Origin: Sphagnum compactum
Lineage: Eukaryota > Bryophyta > Sphagnopsida > Sphagnales
DNA: 64,000 bases
Assembly: GCA_965153455.1 (NCBI GenBank)
Contig: OZ234498.1
Location: 7,626,001 to 7,690,000, forward strand
Direction: 5' to 3'
Shown: positions 1 to 11,988 of the stretch, one piece after another
How positions within the stretch are numbered: position 1 is the first letter of the stretch
Layout: the number at the start of each line of letters is the position of its first letter
The notes under the pieces: model-generated
What the model saw: only the letters and a program-made list of their open reading frames with translations
Databases searched by the model: none
What the model was told of the DNA's origin: nothing
Position numbers and translations under genes: made by a program

Positions 1-28
1 TGTGCGCGCGCGCGCGCGCACGCGCAGG
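1..28. repeat. GC/CA dinucleotide tract at window edge
   Basis: Alternating purine-pyrimidine run of mostly GC steps with a few CA/TG steps. It is a microsatellite cut by the window edge. It could adopt Z-DNA, but nothing here shows a function. Confidence 0.7.
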
Positions 29-173
29 GATTCCACAGACAAGATAAAAGTTTGTTGCTCCAGCAGAGCCGGTACAAGCACCACCCAGCAACGCCAGAAC
101 TCAAAAGATCAGCAGCCTACAGTGTCCAGACTCCAGATTGGAGCACATTCATTTTACTTCTTCACCCACTCAC

Positions 174-284
174 CCACCAGCGTTTGCTGAAGTTCTCTTA
201 GGGTCACAAGTAGTTCAGGAATGGCCTCTCCATTGGGCCTTACTTTACATGAAACCTGGGGATCAAAAGAAGTGTTTCTGGCAT
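174..284 (-). CDS. Possible internal exon of an unidentified minus-strand gene
   Basis: On the minus strand a 111-bp open stretch is bounded by an acceptor-like site (pyrimidine-rich, ending CTATAG, at 285-290) and a consensus-like donor GTGAGT (plus 168-173). Its length is a multiple of three and both boundaries fall in the same codon phase, as expected of a symmetric internal exon. The reading frame gives a polar peptide containing VSCKVRPNGEAIPE and LLVTLRELQQTL. It is richer in GC than its surroundings and has no stop. I do not recognise the family. The rest of the gene would lie beyond the left edge (3' side) and perhaps at higher coordinates (5' side), where I could not find a convincing partner exon. 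It could also be chance. Confidence 0.3.
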
Positions 285-1779
285 CTATAGATAAGGAAAC
301 TAGATACAACAACACCCAAACATAAGGTAGTTAATAAGGCATGATGGGGAAAAACAACAATAATGAAAGTTGTGTATACATATAGCACTTGCTCAATCAT
401 GCAAGAGCTCAATGGCAACATTCAAATGTCCAAGATGTGGATGTAATATAGGTAGTTAATATTTTTTTAGTACACATGCTACTACTATAAAATAAGTGAC
501 TACAAATGGAAAATTTGCAAGAGCTTTGTGCACCATATGACCTATGTATTTTCTTTCTTTTTAAAAACCAAATTAATACAATGTAAAGAGCTTTTCAAAA
601 GAATTCCATGCATCTATCTCCCTTGGCAGAATACTACTTCCAAATAAAAATGAGCTTTCCATTTGTGGAAGATTAGAGAAAGGACCTTCAATTTTTGTAA
701 TGTTTCAGAATTTTCTACTTTATGTAAGAAACATTTTTTTAACACTTTCCTTGGTTTCTGAACAAGAGTGTCAAAATGTTCATTACCGTCTACAAAGCAT
801 CCTTGGGCCACTTTACCCATCGTACAATAAGTTGTTTGAAATTCGAGATTCACGCCACCCACTGCATGTCCGTATAACTTTGCATGGCAACATAGCGTTC
901 ACAACTTTAGCCTTGCATTTACAAAGCTTTCATTCATTTGAAAGCCACTTTCCATGGTCGACCAAAATCTTGTACCAAGAACCCAACACAAACATACCAT
1001 TGTTGTATTAAGGAATTTTTGTTTGTAGCCAAAATGGCTATCATCATTGGAGGATGTAGAAAACGTGATGATCATCCCTGGGAACAAATTACTTTAATTT
1101 TTTGAAATTTTTACTTTTATCTTCACTTTTCAACAAAATTTCACCAATAAAAAAAAAGGCCATATCACACATATTTTATATCCATTTTATTGCATACTTC
1201 AATAAAAACACTCCTTTTTGCATCCTGAGATTGTGCCATGCACAGTCCCAACCAAGACTGAGGCAAGTTTCAAAAAATGTGTGACCTATTTGCAATGTGC
1301 ACAATTTGCTTTGATATCAAAGTTGGTGCATGCCTTAATTACAACCATCACATTTTGCTCTTCAAAATTGCCACAAATGTGACCTCCCACCAAGTATGAA
1401 CATTGAAGCTTAACATATTCACAACTTGGGTCCACACGGTTTTTTCCAATTCTTCCACAAATTTTGATAATATAAATGGGGAAATTGGGTGCGGGCCGAG
1501 GAGATCTACATAGATAGTCACCATAGATGTACACCAAAGCCTATAGATGAAAGTTTTGCATCATTCATCAAGCTATTTGGGTTTGTAGTTTGTACATGTT
1601 ATTAATGCTATGTTTGTGAAGTGTTCACTATATATTTATGTGATACAGAAGAAGTAAATATAGAAGGTTAAGATTATTTATTCAAAGAGTCCCTTACCAG
1701 GGTTTTTGAAAATTTTAAGCCTATCTAAGGTTATAGTATGAGTGTATTAATTATTAGATTATGGGTGCCCTCATAACTT
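285..1779. other. Gene-free AT-rich stretch
   Basis: Only short ORFs on both strands, overlapping one another (for example around 614-1011), with no family motif. A minus-strand ORF at 614-862 and a plus-strand ORF at 700-1011 cover the same bases; neither shows a domain I recognise. Confidence 0.4.
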
Positions 1780-2235
1780 TTTTATTTTTATTTTTAAGGA
1801 GCCATATTGATTGGCCCGTCAGCAATTTTTTTGAAACATTGGACATGGCCCCCAATAGAACCACCTCTTTAGTTTATACACAGGGGAGTTGAACTTTGGG
1901 CAAACCATATGGGATAAAACCCAGGTGCTATTGGGAACATCTTGAGGAACGCATCTGGGAACACTTTGGGAATTTGTGAACCTTTTGGGAACTTGATGTG
2001 GACTTCATGAGAGCTTTATGGAAACACATTGGGAACAAGGGAAGAAAACAAAAAAAATCACTGTTCCCCCCTCTAGCCAGGGTAAAATTTTGGGGATAAA
2101 GGAAAAATGAATAAAAATCTTTCCCCCCCACCCAAAACTTAAAAGAAAAAAAGTCAAGGCACTTTGAGTGCATGCTGAGCCTTCCCATTGGCTGCATGAA
2201 ATTTCTATTTCGAAAACCGTTTGTCACCATTTTTG
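1780..2235 (+). repeat. Dispersed repeat family R1, copy 1
   Basis: Contains the marker GATTGGCCCGTCA, then CTTTGGGCAAACCATATGGGA, a GGGAACA-rich purine stretch and a C-run near 2120. The same succession, diverged, occurs at 20750-20940 and, inverted, at 31118-31400. A related end with the GTCACCATTTT marker recurs near 25878-25935. Order and orientation of the markers show a mobile repeat, but no terminal repeats or coding domain are visible, so the class is unknown. Confidence 0.5.
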
Positions 2236-2539
2236 GCCTGGGCTAATACCCCCATTATAAATTGGGGCTACGTATTTATGATAGTGTATTAATATTAAAG
2301 GGTGTTGATTAGGTTTGTGTATAGGTGTGCAGAAAAAATGTTATGGCCAATGGAATTGTTGTATTTGGTGTTCTGACTTTTTTTTTTATAGTTACCTTGA
2401 GTGAATTAAGAGTTAAATGTGTAATAAGGTTGGGTAGGTTTTTCAAAAAAATTAGAGGGCCAATGAAAATGCTAGAAAGGGATCATTATTTTCAGCTGGC
2501 CATCATTTACAAGAGGGCCTAACCAAATTTGACTACAGG

Positions 2540-2880
2540 TAAGAGCCCTAAGTTGAAATTCTTAGGAATCCCACAGTGGTTGTGGTGACAGAATCAGCCT
2601 TTTTTTTCTTTTTTGGGGGGCTAAAATCAAGTGTTTTTTATATTTTTAATAGTCAGAATTGAACCAAAATTTAAGAAAAAAATTCCAGATCTCTACACAT
2701 GGTTCAAGTAGGTAGCCAAAAAAAGAAGGACATTTAAATTGTTTCTACTTTAGCCAAAATTGACTAAATCTTCCTATGGATCATTGGCACTTTGGCTACA
2801 TTGCAAAAATGAACCCAAAAAAGACATATCTAAATATGGCAACTTGAGAAATTTTTACCTTGGAAAATGGTGACTTTGGT
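2540..2880. repeat. Dispersed repeat family R2, copy 1
   Basis: Carries the recurring phrases 'tagccaaa', 'ttggctacat' and 'caaaat...gaaccc' seen again at 4360-4980, 10540-11130 and 19060-19400. The copies are strongly diverged and share short blocks in the same order, so this is an old transposable-element family of unknown class. Confidence 0.4.
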
Positions 2881-4117
2881 CAAAAATGTCCAAAAAAAAA
2901 AACTCCCTTCGGCCCGTCTTCACAGATTTTTAAATATTTGTTGCCAAGTCCAGAAATGTCACCACCCGAAAGAAAAGGGTCCTTACTCTTTTTGAGTCTT
3001 ATTAAACGGTAACGGTTTTTAGAGGAGTTCTTCAGTACAACCCGATTGTTGCAATTGACATGTGCTCTAGGCACAGGCCGGAGTTCTTGAGCACAACTGA
3101 AATGTTTACAATTCACAAGTGTAGTACAAAGCAGTACTAATGTAGTACTACTATCTGAGAATTTGACAAACAAGAGCTCCCTCACCGTCACCCCTTGACA
3201 TGGTGCCCTTCTGTTCATCCCTTGTGTTGATGTCAAGCCTTGCACACCTCCTAATGTCTAACTCTTAGTGACCTGCACATCCCATGGCACATGAGGTTGC
3301 TGGAAGTTTTCTGGCTTCATCTGGACATCAGTAATTAACTAAGTTAGAATTAAGCCATCCCCTAAGTTGTCCTGAAGGGAAATGCAGGAAAACCCAAGGT
3401 TATCCCCCAAAACCTTTTGCAGGGCAGCACTTTTTGTGAGGTGAGGCAACACCAAGTGTTGCCTTGAGACAGCTCTAAGTTGTCCCAAAGAACAAATCTA
3501 AGTTCATTCCGGGACTAGCCCCGCTTGTCCCAAACCACATTTGTGCAACATCCACAGCCTGATCTCCTAAACCCTATAAACCCTAAAACCATAAGATGAA
3601 ACTAAGAGCCAAACCCCAATCCAACCTGGTTTGAATTTTCATGTCACCATGGTGCCCCACTATAGTGCTCCTAGCATGGGGATCACCTTGTGCAAAATTC
3701 ACCTTGCACAAAAGGGCATGTCACCCACCAAATGCCACCCACCTCCCACAAACACAGTTTTCAAGCATTATGAGGTGCTACATATTTAAAAGGTGTTTTG
3801 CTTTGGAAACATCCTTGCCTTTTTTATGATTAACATTTTGCAAAGGTGCATGTAGGATGGTATAGTAAGGGTTTTTTTGTTCATTTTCCATTTGTTGATT
3901 TAGGAAAAGTGGCAAAATTGGCTGAAAATACATATTTCACACTATGAAAAGATTATCCATACTTTTCTCCCAAAAAATGCTAAATAGAAAAGATTAGCCA
4001 CAAAAAGATTCACTACATGTCCAAAGGGAATATAAAAAAAAATCATCACTTATTTATCCAGATTGTCCTTGATGTCAAATGTGTTGCGTGGCCTCAGCCT
4101 CCACCACCGAATACACC
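2881..4117. other. Gene-free stretch with a small telomere-like patch
   Basis: No coding signature. Around 3568-3591 there are three imperfect CCCTAAA-type units (cctaaaccctataaacc), a remnant of a plant-type interstitial telomeric repeat. The minus-strand ORF at 2880-3245 has no recognisable motif. Confidence 0.45.
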
Positions 4118-4221
4118 AACCAAAACACCCACCCCTCCCACCCTCGTGTATACATTAGAGACGGTAGGCAACCAAAACACCCACCCCTCCCACCCTTGTG
4201 TATACATTAGAGACAGTAGGT
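4118..4221. repeat. Tandem duplication, 2 x 52 bp
   Basis: Two adjacent 52-bp units (4118-4169 and 4170-4221), each with AACCAAAACACCCACCCCTC and GTATACATTAGAGAC, differ at only a few positions. They are followed by a short (TTAGG)n run at 4219-4233. Confidence 0.85.
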
Positions 4222-4359
4222 TAGGTTAGGTTACGAGAGGGAAATTTCTGTCGATATATTCGGCCCATACCACCGCCCAGCAACCAAACATTTATGGATA
4301 ACAAAATGGATGTAAACCTCAAGTTCCAAACTATTTTTCAATTCACCATGCGTTGAAAA

Positions 4360-4980
4360 ACCTTTTTAAAAAAAAGAGATGTTGTTCCCATTTTCTGATG
4401 TAGGAAAGTCCAACAATTGGGATTGCTGAAGAGGCTGAGTGATCACCAATTTGGTTACATCACAAAATTGAAAAAACAAATCCCCCGTAAGTAGTACAGG
4501 TAACCAAAAATATATAATGATAATTTAAAATTTGTCCTTGCTTTATATGGTTTATAGCCAGATTCAGCTATATCTTCCTATGGGTGGATTGCCACATTGG
4601 CTAGCCACATCACAAAATTCATTTAAAAAAACAAAAGATTTGGGTAGCCCTTTCATTTACCATAGTATCTAGCCTGGTTAGGCACTAATTAAATTATTTT
4701 TGGAATTGTCAAAAAATTCGGAAAAATGCTTGCCCAGAGAGGGTTTCTGGTTTTCTTTTTTTCTTTTTTTTTTTCAATTTGTCAAACCAAATTTGGCAAA
4801 CCAAGCAAGCAAAAATGTTTTAGGATCCCACTTTGTTATGGTGACCTTCGTAAACTCATTGTCTAATATAGTGACTTTTGCACAATCTTTTTTAAAAACC
4901 CATGCATTTTGCATTAAGTTTTTTTGTTTTTTCAATAGATGCAGTGTGAAAATTTGCTAACAAAAAAAATAAATTTAATT
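4360..4980. repeat. Dispersed repeat family R2, copy 2
   Basis: Shares with the other R2 copies the block order 'gattgct...gtgatcacc', 'ggttacatcacaaaattg', 'tagccagattcagctatatc' and 'attggctagccacatcac'. Two internal sub-copies (4430-4500 and 4550-4640) suggest an internal duplication. Confidence 0.45.
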
Positions 4981-7380
4981 GCCTATTACATCCAAAATCT
5001 CAAAGAAACTCTCAAGCACATGAAGCTTCATTATTAACTAATTTTTTTAAATAAAAAATTCCAAATTTGTGAGGTAGGTGGGATGGTGATCATCCAAAAG
5101 AGGACTTATGCATCCTTCACACCTAGTGTTAGTCTCTTTACCTCTAGGCCGGCTAACACCACAAGGGTCACTTTCCATAAAGGGCTCCTTTTCCTTTTGC
5201 CAAAATAATAGCTAGGGAAACTTATGGAAACATTTGAGGATTCTCATTTTGGGCCATCCTTTCTTAACATCACTCACTATCCCATCTTTGCCATGACTAT
5301 TATTTAAATCTAAGTTTCTTGCTAACTAACTTTCGTCGCTCTCCTTTTTTTTTTTCGATTCCTAAGTCATTTATTTTTTATTGTCGGAAGTTCATCTCTC
5401 AAGCTTCAAGCTTTGGTTGTTTCTCAATTTTCTCTCTTTGTTTTTTTGTGTTTCTTTTGCTAGTGTTCAAAGCTCCTCTCTCAGGCTCCTAAGAGTTTTT
5501 GTGCAACTTTGTTTTTTGTTCATCGTGTCTTTTGTTATCTGCAAATTCACCTTATTATCATTCCATGTTGTGAACTACATGTTGCACTTTGTTCCTATTA
5601 ATTGTGCATTCCTCGTTGCTTTTTCGACTTAAGTTTTGCACTTCGATTTGTTAACATTGCTCTGGTTCTTTCTACAACGACGCACTATGCACAATTCTTC
5701 CATAAATTGCATTTTTGTTGTGAATTTTTTGTTTCTTTCCATTTTTTTCGTGTTGGCATCTTGTTTCTTGATTGTTTTGCAAATTTCAAAGTCGAATTAT
5801 GCTGGGAAGTTCCCATTTCAAGATGCGCCTTTCTCTGCTACACAACTCCATAAGGTATGATTATTTATTATTATTTATTGTTCCTTATTGTCTTATGAGT
5901 TTGTTTGTGTCCAAGTATTGAAGTTTGTTGCTTCTGCACTTGTTTAGTCGCCATGGATCACTAAGACTTTGTTCTTTTGGTGACTTTGGTGATGTTGTTG
6001 ATCGAGATGTTGCAAGAGGTGTTTCTTGGAGCTACTCCTACAAGTTCCATTATTTTTCAAATAGATTTCACCAAAGACATGGTTGAGGGAACATTCAAAT
6101 CAAGGTATGTTTTTCTGGTTTTTGCATTGGAAGAACATAAAATCATGTGCGTTATGAGAGCATTACCTGCTGATCTTGGTTATCGGTGTGTTGGGCCCTA
6201 ATTAACATAACCCAATTTTGGTTAAACCTAAATAAGTCAACTAAAGAAGTTTTGGGGTCGATCTTCAATCTAAGGGGGTAGGTTAGGGCACGTGACTTTA
6301 TCCTAGTAGGATTTGAGGGGTGGGTGGCTTGGTTAGGATAAGGGGGGGAAATAGGTTGGCTGAATTAGGATAAAAGGGGGAAGGAGGTTGGTCGGATTAG
6401 GATAAGGGTGGGTTACCTTATCCTTGTCCAAAATTGGTTAAACTTGTTGGATAAGGATGTATGGACGGGTGGGTATGCTTCCTAGAAGCTTCTAGCAATT
6501 AAGGTTAAGTTAGGAGAGTAATAGTGTGCCTCCATGGAGCTGAGAGGAGGGGAAATAACTATTGACCTTTCTTCCATCTTTTTGAGCAATGAATGGGACA
6601 TGAGGGGGTGTGAAGAGGAAGGAATGATGATGATGGTTGTAAGGATGGGAAGGATGGTCTTGGCCCATCATGAAAGGGCGATATAAGTGAGAAAGGAAGG
6701 AGGCTACAACATCATGAAGGAACAAGCCTTTCAAGTTGTAGTCAAATCAACATGTGTTCTAGAAAATGGAGGTAAGATCATCAAGTGATGGGTGGCGATT
6801 GTTCAAATGGAAGCTCTTCATGAATATGGTGATTAGAGATGAATGGTGGAAGGTTGTGAAAAGGTACCTGCTCTTATTGCTGAAATAAGGAATAAGAATA
6901 AAAAAGGGGAAAGTGTAGGAGAAAATTGTTGTGAGACCTAAGAACAAAAAGTGAGGGTTTGCCGTTTTGTGAAGGAAAAAAAAACCATGAACTAGGGAGG
7001 GGCTGGCTGTTTCACATATAGAGTGTATGAAAGGATGTTTTTGGGTGAAGCAAAAAGCTCGGGAGGTGTAGATACTTGTTGAAATAACCTGGAAAAGAAA
7101 AGAAGAAAGTTGTTAGCAAAAGAGGGTTATATTGGGCTTGGGATAAATTGCTTTAAGGGATGATGCTTAGAAGGGATTCACTTGGAATTAGTTTGGAACT
7201 TATTAAGGAAAAAATAAGGAGCAGGGGAGTGGAAGTTGAATAATAAATTGTGATTCTCCCTTTTAATAATCTCCAAGGGGGTAATGGGGAATGATCTAGG
7301 TTAAAGTGTTAAAAATGCGTTAATTTTGCACTTAACAGGGTGGTCTCACAGTACAACATGGTTCTATGTTCATCTTGACA
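4981..7380. other. Gene-free stretch with a T-rich block at 5340-5860
   Basis: Between 5340 and 5860 the plus strand is unusually rich in T and C, which leaves several overlapping hydrophobic ORFs open in two frames (5381-5860). The overlap and the Phe/Leu/Ser bias point to base composition, not coding. At 6230-6460 the plus strand has repeated GGGTGGG/GGTTAGGATAAGG phrases. ORF 5977-6201 shows no known motif. Confidence 0.4.
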
Positions 7381-8190
7381 AAATATGAAAAAAATTGTTG
7401 GGTTGAATTTTTTTGAGTGAACAAAGATTCTTAGTTTACAATTGTAGAAGACTTACAACCCAAAATTCAGAAATAAGATACCAAAAACAAAAGTGTAATT
7501 TGTGTGAAAATTCGCGTTTGTTGTGTTTTGTATAAATTAGTTCATAGTGCAAATTTTCTAACCTACAATGAGCTTTTTGCAATGGGAAAGTCGACAATGT
7601 TTCTTGTTCTACATGAATCATCTATGCTATCAATTCTATTTATAAAGGTTTGATATCTTGGCCTCAAGGTCTTGCTATGATCCTAGTTATGAAATAATTC
7701 ATAAAATTGTGTGGTCTTCCTAACGTGCAAGGTGCTATCAATGAAATTCATATATCAATTGTAAAACTTTAAGGTGGTTTTGTAAAGGACTACTATAATC
7801 ATAAAAGAGGGGGTTATGGCATTGTGGCATAAGCCATGTCTGACTGCAATAAAAAGTTTATTAGCCTTTTTGTTGGACTTTTAGGTAGTGTTAACGATGC
7901 ATGGGTGTTGTGCAAATCTTTTGTGAATGATAATGTTCAATTCCATGGGTTGTTTGAACTTCACAAAGGATCCCAAAATGGGTTTTCCCCTAACCTTTGG
8001 GTGATAAGGGATATTTGTTGATTTTGTGGATATTGACCCCTATAAGGAAGAGGGCCAACATTCTATCCTGGAACTTCTATATAGCATGAAACATAAACGA
8101 GGTAGTTCAGTTGTTGAAAATGCTTTTGGCATACTAAATTATTTTTTTTGAGAATTTCTATCAAAATTTGACTTGAATGTATATTTTGTT
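7381..8190 (+). pseudogene. Decayed PIF/Harbinger transposase
   Basis: A degenerate DDE transposase of the PIF/Harbinger superfamily, which cuts and pastes its own element. 7381-7620 reads in one frame with three stops and gives, in order, EDLQPKIQK, a stop, DTKNKS, then VLYKLVHSANFLTYNELF and AMGKSTMFLVLHE, matching the N-terminal helical region and the GKST helix of the family. After a frame change, 7710-8021 gives GLPNVQGAINEIHISIV (first catalytic motif), KDYYNHKRGGYGIVA, and FVGLLGSVNDAWVL (second catalytic Asp). After another frame change, 8062-8148 gives VVENAFGIL, the Glu motif. The first catalytic Asp (usually GAIDGTHI) is Asn here. Several stops and at least two frameshifts make it dead. 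The partner Myb-like ORF lies convergent downstream. Confidence 0.85.
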
Positions 8191-8440
8191 CCACATTTTT
8201 TTTACTTGTTGTATTCACTGCCTGGTTGAGCTTATTTGTTGTAGAATTTGTTGGTGTTCATGGTTTTGGTGCAAGAGTGTGAATTGGGCAATTCATAGGT
8301 TCAGTCATAGGTTTGATTAGAGGAGGTTCAAACAAAGGTTCAAAAAATGATTTAGTCAATGCAACTTCCATGAATGACCTTGAAGGAACTTGAGATGTGT
8401 GAGGGTTTTGTTCACAAAGCTTAGTCATGAAATTCCAGTT

Positions 8441-8872
8441 TTAATCAAATGTTGGGGGAGCTATAGAAGGCCCACCAAGGTTAGTACCTTCATTCTTGTA
8501 TTCATTGATGTCAATGGGATTTTTTGGACTTAACTTGTTGGGATTAAACATGTTGTTCACTTCTTTCATGATATCCCAGACATGAAGAGGGTTTAAAATG
8601 GGCCTACTTCCCATGAATTCCATAATCTATTCATAAAAATTCTTGTGAAATAGTCACAATAAATGGAATGTAACCTTCTTTTGTGAGGTCAAAGACCAAT
8701 ATTCTTGGTTATGGCCAGTTCCTAACATGTAATTGATTGTTTTCTTAAAATCTCCCGTGAGTAGCCCCAATTTGTTCTTACATGAGGGGCCATTCCTTGT
8801 ATGCTGAGAATGTTTTGCAACCATGACAATTGTTGAAATCTTCCTCCATTTCACCACAACAGTCTCAAACAT
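8441..8872 (-). pseudogene. Decayed Myb/trihelix-like ORF of a PIF/Harbinger element
   Basis: The minus strand encodes remnants of the Myb/SANT-like accessory protein that PIF/Harbinger elements carry beside the transposase; in active elements it assists DNA binding and nuclear import of the transposase. The 8654-8872 segment gives SCKNKLGLLTGDFKKT followed by YMLGTGHNQEYWSLTSQ, the typical 'cKNKwg..gdfkki..y.sGTG.NqeyW.l' signature. The 8441-8623 segment continues in another frame with NPLHVWDIMKEV and an acidic/Pro-rich tail. The two pieces are separated by a frame change and stop codons. Convergent orientation against the transposase remnant fits one decayed element spanning about 7.38-8.9 kb; I did not find its terminal repeats. 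Confidence 0.75.
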
Positions 8873-8879
8873 GTTTCAT

Positions 8880-10540
8880 AGGTCAACTTGATCCAAAGAT
8901 GTTACGTGTTCATCATGTTTTGCCTTCACGAGGTAAAACCTTTACATGCTAGGTGAAAACACAATTAAGTGGATTGTTTGGACTATCATAATTGTACTTA
9001 TAAATGAACTTTAAAATGTAAAATCATATCAAACATTAAAATTTTCAATTATTTCATTATCCATGTTGCAATAGACTTTAAAGAATCTTATTTAAAATTA
9101 TTGATGCTTTAAAAAAAAAGAATGGACTCATTGTGGACTTTTGAAATGATGACATTATGTTTGTCACACACAAGAAATGAAAAATGTGGACTCAAAAAAT
9201 ATGTCATAGTAATATCAAAACTTAAATTTAAAAATAAGACACCATAAAATGAATAATTTAATTGTAAGATGCATTGAAAATTTTTCAATATAATTTTTTT
9301 TCATATTTAAAAATTTAACTTGTCGTGATTTTCATCATTTTCCACAATTGATATTCCATTTCACATTAAAATCTTTAATTTTTTTTTAAAAACTTGACCA
9401 ATCACATGTTTAAGGATATTTATAAGGTGGCCTATTAATATTTGTGACCAAAACCATAGAAGATAATTATAAGATTTATAGTTCGATAATTATTTTAAAT
9501 GCAGGAATTGTAAGATGTGGACTTTTCAAAATGTTAAATGTGAGTCACTTAACCATGCTTTTACCCTGCTCCCAATTACTTTGTCTGGGTTTTCTTGCTT
9601 GAACCTCTAGTGACGCATCTAAATTGGCATAGGAAACTGTTATTTCCTTGTTTTTTTCTTGGATGAACCTTTAGCAATATTGTAATGTCCTACATTCAAT
9701 TCTAAAATTTGTTGTTACTAACACTTGAAATTTTTTGTCGTTGATATTTGGTGATTTATTATGCAGTTGTGCAACATGTTATTAGAAACAACTACTAGCA
9801 ACAAACCGGAATACAACTTGAGCAATAATAATTGTATCCTTCAAATATGTTTCTCTCTGTTTTTTTTTTGGTTATTGAATTTTCTTTGCAATTTTTCTTT
9901 TCAATTCTGCTCTTCAAGTTTTCCATTGATCCTTCATTTCTATAATTCAAATGTAGATGGTTTGTTCATTACCTTCTTTTGCTTGAGGTGATTCATTGCA
10001 ATTGTCGATATTGGAAGGGCTAAACTGGGATGCATCCATGTTTTTCTTCTATGCGTCCTTTGTGCACGCAAGCTTTTCTTCAGGGCGAACATGTGCACCC
10101 ACCCACGAGTTTTTTGCTTTTGTGGTCTGCTTTTGCTCCTATGGTCCTGAGTCTGCTTCTTACTTACATCTGTAATCAATTTTTGCAACAATGGCGAGGA
10201 AAAAGAGGCGCAAACTTCACGTGGTGATGGCGGGGAGGTGCCCAGAGGAAAATTTTAAAAATCATTTTAGTTAACATCGAGTTATTTGCTCAGAATTTGA
10301 ACTTTTATATAACATTGAGTTTTAAAGACAAAAAAAAATCTTCATTTTTTGAAGAGTCAATTTTAGTAAACATTGTGCTTAAACATTGCCCTAACATTGC
10401 CTGCCAGCAAGGATGACATGTCAACATTTGTGTTCATAAATATTTGATATGTGAATGGTGGTCTTGTTTTTTCCCCCTTGACACTGAGGTAATGTGAACT
10501 TAACACCCAGTGTGAAGCTTGCTTTAGCCAAATTTGGCAC
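8880..10540. other. Gene-free AT-rich stretch
   Basis: Low-complexity A/T-rich sequence (especially 9000-9540) with no coding signature. ORFs at 9761-9991 and 9940-10227 overlap on opposite strands and have no recognisable motif. Confidence 0.4.
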
Positions 10541-11130
10541 AATGTTAGAGAGGACAGTACAAAAATTTTAGGAATTTGTGCTATAGTTTGGCAACATGCT
10601 ACAACTCATTGGTTAAAATGGTGACTTCAAATTTATTTTTTCTTCATAATGTGGTGACAAAGGGCCACTTTTTTCCCCTTTGTACTTGTGTGAAAGGCCC
10701 TTTTGTTTTGTAGCCAGGTTGCCAAATTTCACCCCAAATAAAATAGCACTCATTGTTAAATATTATTATTTTCACTGCCAAACATAAATGACAAAATAAA
10801 ATAAATCATAAAGGACATTTGCTAACGAACCAGGCTAGGTCAACATCTTTTTGTTTGTAACCAAATCGGTAATCCGCCGCAGGAAGATGGAGGAAAAGTG
10901 GCGATCATCCCTAGCAAGATTTAGCCATATCTGCCTATAAATCAGAAATTAAATAATTGAAAAAAAAATCCTTCTACGTGTTTGGCTACACAATGGAAAC
11001 CAAGTAAATGAATCTGGAAATTTGTATTTCAATTGTTTCTCAGTTCCGGCGACTGAAAGCCTCCAAAATCACTTCTTTTCTGAATTTCTGAATTTTCTTT
11101 TTCGCGAAATTTCGCCAGTAAAAAACACGC
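10540..11130. repeat. Dispersed repeat family R2, copy 3, abutting the JAZ promoter
   Basis: Shares with 19060-19400 the ordered blocks 'gatttagccatatctgcctata', a short A-rich run, 'cctccaaaatcacttc', and a terminal stretch with 'gaaatttcgccag'. The right end stops near 11130, where sequence composition switches abruptly to CpG-rich, so an R2 insertion appears to bound the JAZ upstream region. Confidence 0.5.
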
Positions 11131-11176
11131 GGGGCTAGGTACCTACAACGGCCACCTACCTACGACACACAATTTC

Positions 11177-11190
11177 CTCACACGTGTGAG
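11177..11190. promoter_or_regulatory. G-box in a perfect 14-bp palindrome
   Basis: CTCACACGTGTGAG is its own reverse complement and centres on CACGTG, the bHLH (MYC-type) binding core. It lies about 810 bp upstream of the proposed JAZ start, at the beginning of the CpG-rich upstream region. In flowering plants MYC2-type factors activate JAZ genes through G-boxes as feedback. The same role here is inferred from position and motif only. Confidence 0.5.
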
Positions 11191-11851
11191 TAAAGAAATT
11201 TGGGACGAGGGAACCAAAAAGACGGAGCAGCAACCAACGTCCCAAGAAAGAAATGAATGAACAAGCGAAGAGAGCAAAAAGGAGGACCGAAAACCGCAGC
11301 ACTTTTGCCTGCGATGGTTTCCTTGGTGCCATTGCTCGCCTAATTTCGCGTTTAATAATTTCCGAGTTTCCGTGTCGTTGTTCGCGGATCGTTACAGATC
11401 ACTAGACGGACTCTGCTGCGATTTGTAGCGGAAGCGGCGAAGGTTTTCGTTCAAGAGTTTGTTTTGTTTGACTTGCCGTTGTCGTTTTCTTTCTTGTCTT
11501 TGTTGTCGTCGTCGTCGTCCAGAGAGGAGTTAATAAGATGTGTTGCGCGTGTTTTTGGGGTTTTTTCACCAGTTGGAAAAACCTTAAGTCTCTGTTATAA
11601 CAGCAGATGCATGGCTTTGTGATGGTTTTGATATGATATGGAAATGTTGCTTTGGAGCGAGCTCTTGTTTGCTTATTATTAGTGTTTTGTGCTTGCTGAT
11701 GTCCGCTGCCGCGGCTGCTTTTTTCTTTTCCGCCCTTGGTTGTTGCTTGCTCTAAGAATTGACAATCAGAGACTTCTTCCGAAGACTGGAGTTTTGTGAC
11801 GGAGTGGACAGTTGAGTGTCATTAGTCGCGGACCTGGACGACGTCGTCGCG

Positions 11852-11899
11852 ATGGCGCGGGAGGTGGCGGCCGTGGATCGCTTGGCCTTTATGGGCTAG
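11852..11899 (+). other. Possible 15-codon upstream ORF in the JAZ leader
   Basis: ATG at 11852 opens MAREVAAVDRLAFMG and stops at TAG 11897-11899, 90 bp before the proposed JAZ start. The surrounding leader (about 11340-11988) is CpG-rich and unlike the flanking repeats. Whether this segment is in the mature mRNA is unknown. Confidence 0.35.
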
Positions 11900-11988
11900 A
11901 CAAAGGTGCATGAGAGTGAAGCTTTTTCGGTGAAGCCTTTATTCCGAGCATCCTAGCGGAGAAGGCTGGTGTCGTTTTCGTAGCAGGT

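Noticed and set aside
5381-5860. Three overlapping hydrophobic ORFs that look like membrane proteins
   Set aside because: They share a T-rich strand in different frames; composition alone yields Phe/Leu-rich translations.
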